The notes under the pieces were generated by a model that made no database searches, was not told where the DNA came from, and was given only the letters and a program-made list of their open reading frames with translations. A DNA stretch of 64,000 nucleotides from Reticulascus tulasneorum. Its lineage: Eukaryota > Ascomycota > Sordariomycetes > Glomerellales > Reticulascaceae. A program made the translations under genes and the position numbers. Where the stretch lies: the NCBI GenBank assembly GCA_001557505.1, contig LSAX01000006.1, forward strand, positions 2,046,001 through 2,110,000, read 5' to 3'. The number at the start of each line of letters is the position of its first letter. Positions within the stretch are counted from its first letter, which is position 1. Below are positions 21,533 to 34,363 of the stretch, piece after piece.

Positions 21533-23349
21533 ATGTCGAAGGTCATTCGAAGCGTAAAGAATGTGACGAAAGGTTACTCCAGCGTCCAGGTGAAGGTCAG
21601 AGAAGGTTGGTCATGGTCGTAGCGACTCCGTAGGACCTACCTGGGAAGGATGCTGACAAGTCAATGCCTAGCCACAAGCAATGACCCATGGGGCCCAACC
21701 GGGACGCAGATGAGCGAGATAGCTCAGTTGACATACAATACGTGCGCATCATTTCCCGATATTCCGACGAAATGGGAGCTAACCACCCATTGACTTGTAT
21801 AGTTCTACCGAGTTTTATGAAATAATGGATATGCTCGACAAGAGACTCAATGATAAGGGGAAGAATTGGAGGCATGTGTTAAAGGCCCTGAAGGTATTGG
21901 ATTATTGCTTGCATGAGGGTTCCGAGCTCGTTGTTACATGGGCGCGACAAAGCATCTACATCATCAAGACACTGCGAGAATTTCAATACATTGATGAAGA
22001 CGGTCGGGATGTCGGGCAGAATGGTACTCATCGTCGAAGCATTCCACCAGTCCTTTATTAACGCTATACTAGTTCGGGTTGCTGCCAAAGAACTCACGTC
22101 GCTCATCCTGGACGAGGAGAGATTGCGAGCAGAACGAAGCGATCGCAAATTATGGAAATCCCGTGTTACTGGGCTCGAAGAATACGCACCGACTCAGAGT
22201 GGCCCATCACAACGGCCAGTCCGGGAACGTGCTCGAATGCACGGCGACGACGATGACGCAGAGTATCGACTAGCAATCGAGGCTAGCAAGCAGCAAGAAG
22301 AAGAAGACCGAAAAAGGCGGCAAGGGCGAACCCCTGCCGATGCTGAGGATGATGACTTGGCCAAAGCAATCAAATTGAGCAAGGAAGAGGAAGAGCGCCG
22401 TCGACGAGAACTCGAGGAGACTAATGCGTCCTCGCTGTTCGATGACGATCCAATTCAGTCCTCTCAGCCACAGTATACGGGGTTCAATCAAGGATACCAA
22501 CAGGGAAGTGCTGTTGATTTCTTCGCGAACCCCATCGGCCAAGGTCAAGTCCAGCCTCAACCCACAGGGTACATGACCAGTACCTACACCGGATATCAAC
22601 AACAGCCAACAGGCTTTCCTAATGGTTACTCAACAGGCTTCGGCATGCAACAGAACACGACTATGGATCCCTACGGGCAACAAAACGTGCAAACTTTCCA
22701 GCCACAGGTGACTGGCTTCAACCCCTATGCTCAACCTCAACTTCAGTCTCCGTCTCAAGCAGAGCCCCACATGCAATCAGGCAGTAACAATCCATGGGCA
22801 ACGAACCAACCTCAGCAATCACAATCGCCGCTAAGACCCATGCAGACCGGATCTAACAATCCCTTTGCATCGTCATTCAGCCGTCCTCAAGCAACAAAGA
22901 CACCATCGATGCCTGCTCTTGGCAGCCTTCCAGAGCAGAAAACTCTTTCTACGTTCACCCAACCCTCGAATGCTTTTATCACCCCCCAGAAGGAATTGAG
23001 TGACCACGAGGCGAAACTGAACGCGTTGCTTGCCGGAGGTGATGGTATGGATACGTTTGGTAACACGGGCAATCTTCGTATTCCAGCGCAACATACAGCT
23101 CCTGGGACGTTCGTCAACAGTGCCGGCGCGGGCGTCAATCGACTTACAGCCGACGCAACCGGAAGCAATCCCTTCCTACGAACTCAGTTCACAGGCATGC
23201 CGAACCTTTCTTACGGTGGGACTCAGATGCCTGCTGCAACTGGGCCTGCGGGTATGAATGGTATGGGCGGGCATTCGAGTAATAACCCTTTCGCTGCCAC
23301 AAGACCTCAACAGCAGAACAACCAAACGCAAGACCTTATCCAGTTCTAA
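21533..23349 (+). CDS. ent1: Epsin (ENTH-domain endocytic adaptor)
   Basis: Four exons: 21533-21605, 21672-21741, 21803-22023 and 22073-23349; 1641 bp, 546 aa. The ENTH domain covers about residues 1-140 (MSKVIRSVKNVTKGYSS, EATSNDPWGP, ALKVLDYCLHEGSE, TLREFQYIDEDGRDVGQNVR) and binds PI(4,5)P2 to bend membrane at clathrin pits. Two ubiquitin-interacting motifs follow: AEYRLAIEASKQQEEED and DLAKAIKLSKEEEERRR. The Gln/Pro-rich tail has three NPF motifs for EH-domain partners (in NNPFASSF, SNPFLRT, NNPFAATRP) and ends with a clathrin-box-like LIQF at the C-terminus. All introns lie in the ENTH part. The assignment is secure; Ent1 versus Ent2 has no meaning here, since filamentous fungi usually carry a single gene. 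Confidence 0.96.
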
Positions 23350-24954
23350 ATACCATTCCGTTCACCGGTCAGTCACCGACAGACTGTTCCGTGACCTTGT
23401 CTTTCTCTGTACGTCTGTTACACCACAATCCTTTTACATACATACCCGCGCCCGCGGCAACCTGCATGCGCTATTCCGAGACAACAAAGAAATCTCGGGA
23501 TTCAATAGGATTGCGTTTTCTGGTGGTGTTGTCGAAGGAATCTCATTCCCTTGGAAGCTCTTGTGGGGAAGGTTCAGGGTGGGGTTTGCTAGACCAGCCC
23601 AGCCCTTTAGGCTCATGACAGGGCCGCTGTCAAATTCAAAAAATCGTATCCCCTGCTCACGACATGATGCCTGATAATCTGGTAGGAAATGGGATCTGAT
23701 TTCATTTTAAGAAAGAGTGTACGGCACATATACCCGTTGACGTGTTCTGGCCTCTGCGACGTTTTGGGATACTTGGACCCACGTCGATGTCTGTCTGACA
23801 TAGTTCCGTCCCCTTAACTACTAGGTAAGGCTCACAGCGATCGTGTCAGATTCAATGCCTGTGTACCTTAGGGGAAAGGAGCGGTTGCGGGTTGCGCTAC
23901 GTAGGATCGGTCGCGCATCATTCTCAAGCTTCGGTGCTGGGCAGTCTCTGGGAGAAGTAAAAAGTCTAGAGTGGTGCGTGTGTCGGGACCGAGGGGCAGT
24001 CTTCATTTAAGAGATGTTCAGTCTTGAACTACTCTGCAAGTCCAATACTAATGCCAAGTACCTTAGGCACCTCTATAATATATATGGCAACGGGATAAGT
24101 TAAGTCATTGGAGCTAGAGAAAATTTCGTGATATAATTATGCCTTAACACAAGGCAACTTGCTGTCCAACCTGGTGTTTTGCGAGCGAGTTCTGTGGCAG
24201 TAACGCGTGCCATAGACTCATGTGGCGGAACAGACCCGATGACAAGGAGATGGGGGTTTTTATTATTATTAAATTTTTACATGTATGCCATGCTAGACGT
24301 ACTTTAAGCTGTGTTTGGCGGTACCTGCCTGTTCTGCCTACTAGGTAGGAACCTCCGGAACCGTCGTTTTGATTGGTCGTTAATTGTGATGTCGTCCACT
24401 GGGCCAATCATTGTGACTCTCTCAGCCTTAGGCAGCCACCTACATTTTAGAGCTTACCTAAGGTTCACAGCGCGAACCTTTGCGAGATGCCCGACCTCAC
24501 CAGACTTTGAATACCTCCTCCCTACCTACTTAATCCTCATTCTAGGCGAAGGGCGAAGCACCCACTTCGCTCTCTTCAACCTTGCAGTTTTTCCCCTCCA
24601 GTGAACCTCCCACTTAACTCGGCGCTCACTGCTGCTTTCATTTCCGGTCGTTCCCTTCTTTCTTGTTCGTCAGCTACAGGCGCCATCCCTTTTCCCGCAC
24701 ATTTTCACCCATCCTTCCATACCCCCAAAAGAAAATCGAGTGTCCTGGAGAAACACCCACAAGCTTACAAAAGAAGCGGTCTCCGCATTCGCCATCACAG
24801 CGATCGACATCGCCAAGCTGCATGGCTATCCCTCACTAACTCTTTCCAACGCTCTCTGCTTTGCCCGCCGAACGATACCAGCATAGACGCGCAACGAATC
24901 GAGCTGTCGCGTCGAGCTCTTCCCACGTGAACCACCCTCCTGTCCTAGCCCGCC
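23350..24954. other. Intergenic, epsin to Nup98-96
   Basis: About 1.6 kb with no convincing coding frame. It includes repeated CCTTAGG-type motifs (23864-23873, 24057-24067) and an AT-rich patch near 24110-24290. A CT-rich stretch from 24590 is the likely leader of the nucleoporin gene. Confidence 0.55.
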
Positions 24955-27900
24955 ATGTCTGGCTTCGGCAGCAGCAGCTTTGGCGGTGGGTTTGGCCAGA
25001 CTGGCAACCAACAGCCGACCGCGTTCGGCGGCTTCGGGGCTAACACCAACACCAATAGTGGTAAGTTCATTATTCGAAACCACCTCCCCAGCAGTCGTCC
25101 CCTTCCATCTTCGATGAGCTGACCCACCATTCTCCGTTCAGGATTCGGTGCAAGCGCAAACCCGAATGCTTTTGGGGCCAGCGCAACCACTGGCGGTGGA
25201 CTGTTTGGCAATACCGCCCCCGCCGGCAGCGGTGGCGGCGGCTTTGGAACGACTTCAGGTGAGCAATATGCCGCTTGTCAGCTCATGCTTTCTCTTGCGC
25301 GCACGCGCAGGGTCCCGCGTTCTGGCCACCCGTTCGGACAATCCCACTGACGTGATGAACAGGTTCATTTGGAGCAAACACTCCTGGCGGCTTTGGTGTC
25401 GCCAAACCCGCGTTCGGATCATCGAGTACGACAACTGGTGGTGCCGGACTCTTTGGAAGCTCTACGACCAACATTGGCTCGTCTGGTTTCAGTGGATTCG
25501 GCAGTACCCCGACTACCAACAGCACTTCAACTCCATTTGGGGGCACTAGCGGAGGAGGCTTGTTCGGGGCGAGCAAGCCTGCATTTGGCACTACTGGCGC
25601 TGCGAGCGGCAACTCTCTGTTCGGTAGCAACACGTCGACCGGCTTTGGAGCCAACACAGGCGGTTTTGGTGCTGCTAATAACCCCGGTATTGGCGCCAAT
25701 GTTGGGGATCCGCCAGGAACTGCGATTACTCCATTCCAGGCGCACCAGGAGAAAGAACCGAACAGCACTTCTAACCAGTCCAATTCTTTTCAGAGCATCC
25801 TGTTTCAAGATCCGTACAAGAAATGGTCGTCCGAGGAGTTGAGACTAGCGGATTATTCCCAGGGTCGACGTCATGGCAATGCAAACGGGTCAGGCGGTGC
25901 GTTCGGCGTGAGCTCAGGTTTCGGTGGCACAGGTTTCAACACTTCGTCCAATCAGCAGTCCTCTTTTAGCACGCCTTCTACGGGCAGCAATATGTTTGGT
26001 GGCAACGCCACTACTACATCAAGCTTTGGTGGTCAAAGTGCAGGTGGAGCATTTGGCGGAGGTCTTTTCGGTAGTCAACCCAAACCTGCCGCAACGGGCG
26101 GACTCTTCGGCGGTGCCTCACAACCCGCACAGTCCGGGGGTCTCTTTGCGAACACGTCATCGGGGGGGGCTTTTGGCGGAAGTGGCACAACTGGCGGCAC
26201 CTTTGGCACAGGCAACCCAAATACTGGGGGGGGCCTATTCGGCTCCAATGCCAACCCAACACAAAACAAACCGTCTGGCTTTAGCTTTGGTGGCTCTGGC
26301 ACTACGAATACTGGGTTTGGAGCCCCTACCACCAGCAATGCATTCGGGCCAGCCAACACTAACACATCCAGCACCGGCGGCAGCCTCTTTGGTGGTGCGA
26401 GTCAACCTAGCACCGGCGGACTCTTCGGGGGCAATCAACAACAGCAACAGCAACAAGGGGCGAGCACAGGGTTCGGCAGCAGCTTTGGTGGTCAAAACCA
26501 GCAGCCTGGCTCCTCACTTTTCGGCAATCAACCAAAGCCTTCTGGCGGTCTCTTCGGCGCTAGCAATACCTCCACAACTGGTGGTGGCCTGTTTTCCAAT
26601 ACCAACTCGTCTAATCAGTTCGGTGGGGCTGGGACGAACGCCGCCTCCGGTGGTCTCTTTGGACCGAAGCCCGCGAATAGTGGAGGGGGTCTTTTCGCAA
26701 CAGGGAACATGGGACAGACCGCCGGCAATGGTGGCATGTTCGGCAATCTTGGATCAAACAACCAGGCCCAGCAGGCAGGACAGGGTTCGCTATTTACCTC
26801 ACTCGGACAAAATCAACAGAAACCGTCTATGTTCGGCACTTCTCAGCCAGCGGCAGGTGGCATGTTTGGAAACCAGAACAACCAGCCGCAGAACTCTCTG
26901 TTCTCCAACTCCGCTGCACATCAACAGCCTCAGAACTCTATACTAGGAGGATCAATATTGGGAAACCCCCAGGGCATCAACTCCACTCCGCAATCTTTGA
27001 CTGCAAATATTACAGATGTGTCGGCATACGGTACCCCTTCTCTCTTCTCTAATCTAGGTGGTGCCGAGGCGTCAAACCCCGGACCTCTTGCGACCCCGTT
27101 GTCTAGCAAAACGAAATCAAGGCGGAGCTCCATTCTGCCCATGTACAAGTTGAATCCCGCGTCGGCTTCTCGTTTCGTGACCCCTCAAAAAAGAGGCTTC
27201 GGATTCTCGTACAGTACCTATGGCACCCCAGGCAGCCCGTCCAGTGTGTCGAGTACTCCTGGAGGAATGGGCCGCAGCTTGCTTGGTTCTAGCCTTAGTC
27301 GTGGTCTGAGCAAGAGTGTGTCAACAAGCAGTTTGCGCAGGAGCTTCAACACCGAGGATAGCATTCTCGCACCTGGCGCCTTCTCGGCTAGTTCAGGGCC
27401 TCGATACTCGACCAACTCGGGCAGTGTCAAGAAGCTGATCATCAACAAGGATATGCGGAGCGACTTATTCTCAACCCCTACAAAAGAAAAGCAGCAACCA
27501 GAGCAATCGAATGGTTCTCGTAAACTCTCCAAACGCGTCAGCTTTGACACAAGCACCATGGATTCCATTGAAGGCGCCGAGTCGGACAGTACAACCGAGC
27601 CGAAGACGACGGACGCCAACAGCCAGCAGGAGCTCAGTAGTTCCCGGCCGGCCAACCGTGGCTCAAATGGGCTCAGTGGTGTCAAAACAGCCACGAACGG
27701 CTCCGGCTCTGAGGTCGATCAGAACAAGGGCAAAGAGCTTGCGATTGTCCACGAAGAAGACATTTCTTCACAGAACTTTGACGTCAGCCGTGACAACTTA
27801 GACAAGGAACCCGGCAGCTACTACATGAAACCCAGCAAGGACGAGATTTCGGCAATGAACCGCATGCAGCGCCAGAAGGTTGCAAATTTCGTGGTTGGTC

Positions 27901-30900
27901 GTGACAACGTCGGCTTTGTTGCGTTCAAAGTTCCTGTGGACCTGAGCAACATCGACCTAGATGAATTGTTCGGAAGTATTGTTGTACTGGAGACTCGATC
28001 TGCGACGGTGTATCCAGTGTCGGCGAAGAAGCCACCTGTGGGGAAAGGATTAAATGTCCCAGCCATGATTTCTTTGGAACAGTCATGGCCGCGTGGACGA
28101 GATAAACGGCCTAGTACTGATGCTAGACGGTTCAACAAACACGTGGAGCGACTCAAGCGGATTGAGAACACGTCTTTTGTGAATTACGACCAGAATACTG
28201 GTGTTTGGGATTTCTCAGTCGAACATTTCACTACCTATGGACTGGAATATGACGATGAAGATACGGATGCTGAGTTGTTGAAAGAAGCGACCAGCGTCGA
28301 CAATCAGCCCTCTTTCGATTCCATACATACCGGTTCTCAAGACTCTCTCGCCAGCCCTGAAGATGACACCTTTGACTTCCGTAGGAAGCGACGGGCTTTA
28401 CCGGGTGCATTTGACCACCGAGATGAAGACTTTGGCGAGAAAATTGGTCCCGTTTCACAGGTTCAAAGCAGCCAGTCTTTTTTAGGGAATAGCTTCGTGG
28501 GTTCGACGTCCAATGCACTGGTTTTGTCAACAGAGGTAGAGCCTTTTGCAGAGCGGGACGACGAATATGACGTGTCTGAGAGCGAGGATGCAGCGGGATC
28601 CTTGCTCGGACAGCATCTTGCCACGGAGCATCCTAGTGAGTCGCCTGATGGTGATTACGGTACCCAGCTTCATGAAACCCCAGGTGGCATTTTACGTGCT
28701 AGGATGCGAGCGGTCAGGGGATCTGCTGCCCCCATGAGACTCCAAGTTCCCGAAGGAGATGAATGGATGAATATGCTTCAGAAGTCCGTAAGTCCCCAGA
28801 AGCGGGATCGGGCATTTCTGAGAAGCATTAACGAGTCGGCGGCGTATCCAGCCGATCAGGATGGCGAGTCATTGTCAAGAAATCGGGCAGTGTCTGATGG
28901 CCGTGGATTTGCCACAAGCATCGATCTGATGAATTCTTTATTCGATAAAGCCAAGCCTACGCCTGTAAATACTATTCGAGCGGCTGCTCCATCGAGGGGC
29001 TTTGTTCAGGTCGGTACATATGCTTAATGTCTCCGGGGTTCTCGTTGTCGGCGTTAGAGTCTCGGGGGCTACTTATTTCAACGTTCCATTAGAAGATCAC
29101 TTTACTAAGACTTTGCTTTCCATTATCTAGTGGCCATACCTGAGGCAAATCAAGACGTTTGGCAGTGACAAGTCCACTATGGACCAAGCTGACCGTGCTT
29201 TCTACACATCTATGCGGCCCAGTTGGGGACCTGATGGGACACTAGTCTTTGCGACAACACCACGGTCCCTGGACCAGTCGCTTGATCCTGACAAAGCAAG
29301 TATACTATTTGTTAAAAAGAGCGCCTTACAAGGGGAGCATCGAGAAATTCGCATGGCTAAATTCTCTAATGAGGTGAGTGGTATGAGGTTAGATACTAAA
29401 GTGGTATGGTGCAACTGACCAATCGTTTGCCTAGGCGTCTGCGAAATCTTTACAGCAGCAGATACGAATGACACATATCGACTTGCTGAATGGAGTACCG
29501 ACTCCTTCGTTACAGGCAACTACTCTCAAGACCATGTTTCACGGTCAGGATGCGAACAACCCGGCGAGCGTTCACGAGAAACTCGTTTGGGAACTTGCGA
29601 GCATTTTGTTCGATGATTTGAACCTTCAAGATCCCGGCGCCGAGCAATGGGCCCGCAGGGCCAATCTTTCTCATTTCTGGTCGGAGCTGGTAGATTCAGC
29701 TACATTGAGGTCGATTGGGTTAGCAAAGACAAGTGAGGAAAAGGCGGTTGCGAGCCTCTCTGGCCACCGAATCCAGGAAGCTTGTAAGCATCTTCTCGAG
29801 GGCAGGAATTTCCGCTTGGCCACATTAGTGTCCCTCATAGGTACCAGCGACCAGTCGAAGAAGGATATGCGAGAGCAGCTCGGTGAATGGCAGGACGCAG
29901 ATTTCCTTTCTGAGTTCGTGGATCCTATCAGAGCAATCTACGAACTGTTGAGCGGGAATGTCTGTGTTTGCGAAGGCAAAAAGGGAGTGCCAGTTGAGAA
30001 TCGCATGGAATCTTTCATTATCTCGAAGCGCTTCGGCCTGGACTGGAAGCAATCATTTGGACTCCGGCTTTGGTATTCCATCTCGCAGAAAGATAATATT
30101 TCTGCTGCTGTCGAGAGGTTCGAGGAGGACGTTGGTCAGGATAGAGAGGTCAAGCCCCACACATGGTATGTTGAGCAAGGGATCAGCGCACTATGGGAGG
30201 ATCCGTACCAAGATCTTCGAGAGGATCTTCTCTGGGGCCTTCTTCGACTTCATTCAAATCCCCAAGCCGATCTAGAATCAATTCTGCGACCCGAGAACTC
30301 CCAGCTTTCTCCACTTGATAGTCGTCTCTCTTGGCAGCTTGGCCGCGCTTTGCTCACGACCGGCAAGGTATCTTATGGCCAGCATTCAGCAGAGAAGTCA
30401 GATGCGGCCACTCTCTCTTACGCAGCTCAGTTGGTCAATGAGGGTAGCTGGCTCGAGGCTACCTTTGTGCTTCTCCACCTTGGCCAGCCTTCAACGAGAG
30501 TCAAAAGCCTGCGGGAGCATCTATCTCGCCATGCTGGGCTCATCGGACAGGAGTCGGGCAAGACTTTCAGCACCTTAACTCAAACGCTTAAGATCCCGCC
30601 TTCCTGGATCTGGGAAGCGCAGGCGCTGTACATGCGCAGCGTGCTGAAAGACCCAAAAGCCGAAGTGCAGTGCCTACTTCGCGCCGGTTCATTTGCTGAT
30701 GCTCATGAGACATTAGTTGGGGAAGTGGCCCCTTGCGCAATCATTGAGCGTGACTACTCTAGTCTCGCGAATATTCTCTCCCGCTTCGATGGCCATGAAG
30801 ACTCCATTCCAGGCTGGATGCTGGGCGGCGACGTTTACAAGGCGTTCTTGTCACTCTATGACCATTACGTCCGTGGTGAGCAAGCACCGCAGTCAGTTAT

Positions 30901-31199
30901 TGAGAAGTTGCTTGCTGGTCTCCCAGCTATGCGTGAGAGTGCAGAAACCTCTAGCGTGATGAGAATAGCGGCGGTTTCCGAGATGGGCGCCGTGGTGGCC
31001 AAGGTGATTGTGCAGATGGCCCAGCAGGATCAAGTGAGTTTGTCTTCCGGGTTTTGTAGCAGAGTATTCCGGCTAACCACTGTATCAGAAGGAACTCCCC
31101 CGAGTTCTTGGTCTGCCCCTTACAGAGGATGCTCACTTGAGGTATTCACTCAATTTCAGCATGGCCTATTACGAGGGTGTCATGGCAGGGGCTAGATAG
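24955..31199 (+). CDS. nup145: Nup98-96 precursor nucleoporin (Nup145/SonB)
   Basis: Six exons: 24955-25060, 25142-25258, 25363-29009, 29131-29373, 29435-31033 and 31089-31199; 5823 bp, 1940 aa. The N-terminal ~470 residues are FG/GLFG repeats (many GLFG, GGLFG), forming the permeability barrier. They are interrupted at about 195-245 by a Gle2/Rae1-binding GLEBS-like segment (KKWSSEELRLADYSQ). An autoproteolytic domain ends at VEHFTTYGLEY, with the expected self-cleavage after F1030. The C-terminal ~910 residues are the alpha-helical Nup96/Nup145C scaffold of the Y-complex (WPYLRQIKTFG, then ACE1-like helices). One precursor thus yields a mobile FG protein and a core scaffold protein. The residue after the scissile bond is Thr, not the Ser I recall from human NUP98. 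Introns 1-2 divide FG repeats. Confidence 0.95.
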
Positions 31200-31643
31200 G
31201 CAACTTGGCCAATTACATTTGTGCCAAAGGAAAAACACTATGGCTGACCATTGGCAACACAAATTTGTGGAGGATGCCGAGGGAGGAATGGTTGGGGCAA
31301 ATCGTAAATCTTGTTAGAGTAAGTAGTTATATCCTGGCCTAACCAGAAGATCCTGTGTTAGTTGCAGTATCGACAAAGCAAAATAGTTGACCCGGCATTT
31401 TTGGCGTTCAGTTCCGACTCGGTGAAATCTGATAGTGTATTAATAGGAGGCAAGTGCTGTAACATGCAGCTAACGGCCCACACGGTGAAACTGCCCTTCT
31501 GACTGCACCAGGCCTGACTAATAGAACTCAACACCATAGCTTGGAGTTCGGGTGTACCTATAATATTTCTCCAACGTTCTCTTTCTTACTTAGGCCACTT
31601 GCAAGGACTCGACGCGGCAACTTACCTTAGCGACTCCGAAGGC
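31200..31643. other. Intergenic, Nup98-96 to SET gene
   Basis: About 440 bp of 3' UTR and promoter/leader sequence. The SET frame stays open upstream of its first ATG as far as 31599, but without an ATG. Confidence 0.5.
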
Positions 31644-32246
31644 ATGGCGCGCCCAAGAAACTGGCCCCATCCTCTTCCATACCTTACTTCTCCTTCGCAC
31701 TCTAATCTCTTAGCGCTTTCGCAACATGCCATCTTGACTACGAAGCAACCAAGTGTGACTGAAATTAATGCCAACTTGACGGTTTCGCCCTGTCCGTTGG
31801 TCATGATAATGCCAATCACGAGCGAGGGTCACCCTGCCAATGGGCAATTCGGACTCTTCGCCTCGCGGCACCTGGAGCCTGGCACATTCGTGCTACCGTA
31901 CTTCGGCGTTGTCCACCCCGACTCTACTGCCGAATCAGACTACGATATTTGGCTAGACCGAGATGCCGAGATTGCTGTGGACGCCGAGAAAGCCGGGAAC
32001 GAGGCCCGTTTTGTGAATGATTACCGCGGAATAGGCAGGCGACCTAATGCCGAGTTTAAGGAGATCTGGAGCCACAGGCATCGAGAGAGATGCATGGCTG
32101 TTTTTGTGTTACCAAGGGGGAAGCGTAGTAAAGGGAAGGCGGGCATTTCTAAAGGCGAGGAGATTCTTGTTAGCTATGGGAAAGGCTTCTGGAACCATCG
32201 AATGCAGGAGGTTGGAGTCATTGACAGTCAGGCTTCGGAATCCTGA
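31644..32246 (+). CDS. Small SET-domain protein
   Basis: A single-exon model of 200 aa starting at the first in-frame ATG (MARPRNWPHPLPYL). SET features include GQFGLFASRHLEPGTFVLPYFG (split here as GQFGLFA and RHLEPGTFVLPY), then SDYDIWLD, the cofactor-pocket-like block GNEARFVNDYRG in place of the usual NHS motif, and EEILVSYGKGFW near the C-terminus. There are no pre- or post-SET cysteine clusters. SET proteins transfer methyl from S-adenosylmethionine to lysines of histones or other proteins. This compact form resembles small fungal SET proteins of unknown substrate. An upstream exon cannot be excluded, because an acceptor-like TTAG sits at 31591-31594. Confidence 0.75.
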   Translation: MARPRNWPHPLPYLTSPSHSNLLALSQHAILTTKQPSVTEINANLTVSPCPLVMIMPITSEGHPANGQFGLFASRHLEPGTFVLPYFGVVHPDSTAESDYDIWLDRDAEIAVDAEKAGNEARFVNDYRGIGRRPNAEFKEIWSHRHRERCMAVFVLPRGKRSKGKAGISKGEEILVSYGKGFWNHRMQEVGVIDSQASES

Positions 32247-34363
32247 CGGAGGTAGTCTTTTGCCACAGTTCCAATAGTGGGACGAATTGGTCTGCCAGCT
32301 GGACTTAAAGCGGTGACGAAGAGGCTCATCTCTGTGCGCAAGTACGCAGTAGTATCTATGGTGCCCGCAGGTCCAGATCCAGCCAAGCAACATGACGACG
32401 GCAGTTATGGGAACACTTCTTGTGGACGGCAAGACTAGGTATGCGACAGGTGCACGTCAGTGACAGGATCACATCCCCCGCCAGGTCAATCATCTGGCTG
32501 CTCACTCCCGATGGTGTGTTGAGGAGGTTGGACACTTGGGACAAAGCTAGAATGAAAGCGCGGCCTACTAAGATCCGAGGCGGGAGTGATGTGTGGGGTA
32601 AACTGTGCAGTCCGGTCAGGCATGCCCGGTTGCATGCAACACAATCTATTCCGGCGAGAATAAAGCTGTCCGTACTGATCTCCGAAGGATATGACTTTGC
32701 ATGGCCTGAATTGCTTCAAGCCAAACTCGATACATCCCACAAACAGACTCGAGGATGATGTGATTCCGAGCCAGATCAAAACTTTCCCAGTCTCTCCATC
32801 CACCTTATACACAGTGGAAATATTGCCGACGGGGCATATGTTGCAGGCCATGTAGCTGCTGTCAATACGGAGCGCCCAACATAGGAACTGCTGGGAAGAC
32901 TACACCAGCTTTCGTCGCATGCCCAACAATCAAGGCACCCCGTAATTTGGAACGCTGGTCCGCAGCTTCCACGGCAATGTCGTTATCGTACTCACGAAAC
33001 CTGCTGCCGGATAGCTTGCTAGGCCGGATGTAATCCGCCGTACGAACAAACAGTGCTGGCTAGGTAGTATATGGCAGCTATGAGTTTATATTGGTCACCC
33101 GAGGCTAATGCAAACACAAATCCGGACGAGAGCATCGGGTTCACGTGTGGCGTGTAGGAGGGATCATATATAAGCATACATTACAGGCTACGCCTACCGG
33201 CAAAATACTCAATCACGAGTCACATCGTGGAGCCGAATAGACCACAAGCAAGACGCAGCCGGCAGTCCATATATGTCAGTTAAGTTGATGAGCGAAGCGA
33301 GACAGACGGTGCTTCCACACCTTAATAACATCACCTACCTACAAACCAACTTAATTAGATAGGTAGCTACCCCACCATACAGTGCAGACAGTAGTTCGGA
33401 AGCAAAACAAGTTGTGCCACCAGAGAGCAAAGAAATGAGGAGAAAGGCTTTGTACGTCCCCCCCCCGGTACTGCATGTTGCCTTCGTAAAGGCATTCGGG
33501 GACGTATGAACGACGTACCTAAACACTTCTGAAGTTCTACATACCCTCCAATGTAATTATGTATGGTGCCTTAGTACCTTAGCTGGCCACCTCAAGCGCG
33601 AAACAGCTGGCCAAGTCACCTGATCTAGCACACATCCCATCCCCCCGCCCGCATTCTTACCTCAAGACCCGATCCAAATGGCTAGGCACGGAGCCATTAC
33701 GTGCGTCTCAGGGCTCAAGGTGTGGCCCTATTGAGAGGGATAGGAGGATCTGGACTTCCCCTGCAGTCGTGTGTGTGTGGTTAGGTAAGCTAGGGTAGTT
33801 GCCGGTACTTCCTACAACGTACCTTCGAAGGGCAATTAATTTCCCGCCTCCCGAAAATTTTGCTCCCCCCCTTTGCTCCCTCCCAAAGGTCAAAACCTCC
33901 AGCTGTCCCTCACATCCATCGGCGGCCTGGTTCTTCCTATTCCGTTCAGCAGATCGCTCACTTTCCACCGGCACCATCACGAACCACTTGGGGGGTTTTT
34001 TTTTTTTGAAGCTCTAGAGGTACGTTTTCTGCAGTTTCCTATATCTGGTGAGCCACCGCGCAATGCACTATAATCGCTCGTCGAGATGGCCATCAAGATA
34101 TCTAGCAACACCAATTGTTGCAATGTCTGCCTTTCTCTCATTTCGCGTTCGTTTGGTGCCGTTTCACCGCGAACTGTCGCAACACCTCAAGACTGCGCTG
34201 CTGTTGACGTTCCAATGCTAAGAAGAAGCCTGCAGCAGGACGAAATGGGTGTGGACACTTATTTCTAGACCACGTCCAGCACACAAGAGCACACGCTCTT
34301 TTACTTGACACGGCCCTGAGCCCAGGAATAAGATTGAAAAGGGACCACGGCCGATCATTCCCG
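32247..34363. other. Intergenic, SET gene to Zn2Cys6 factor, with possible gene relic
   Basis: About 2.1 kb. The minus strand between about 33060 and 32300 has protein-like frames that do not join into a clean model (see findings). A TATATAA box lies at 33166-33172. Short C runs (for example near 33460), TACCTTAG motifs near 33568-33583 and a T run near 34000 occur before the next start. Confidence 0.5.

Noticed and set aside
22270..22602. Minus-strand frame inside epsin
   Set aside because: Antisense shadow of the epsin UIM and Gln-rich region.
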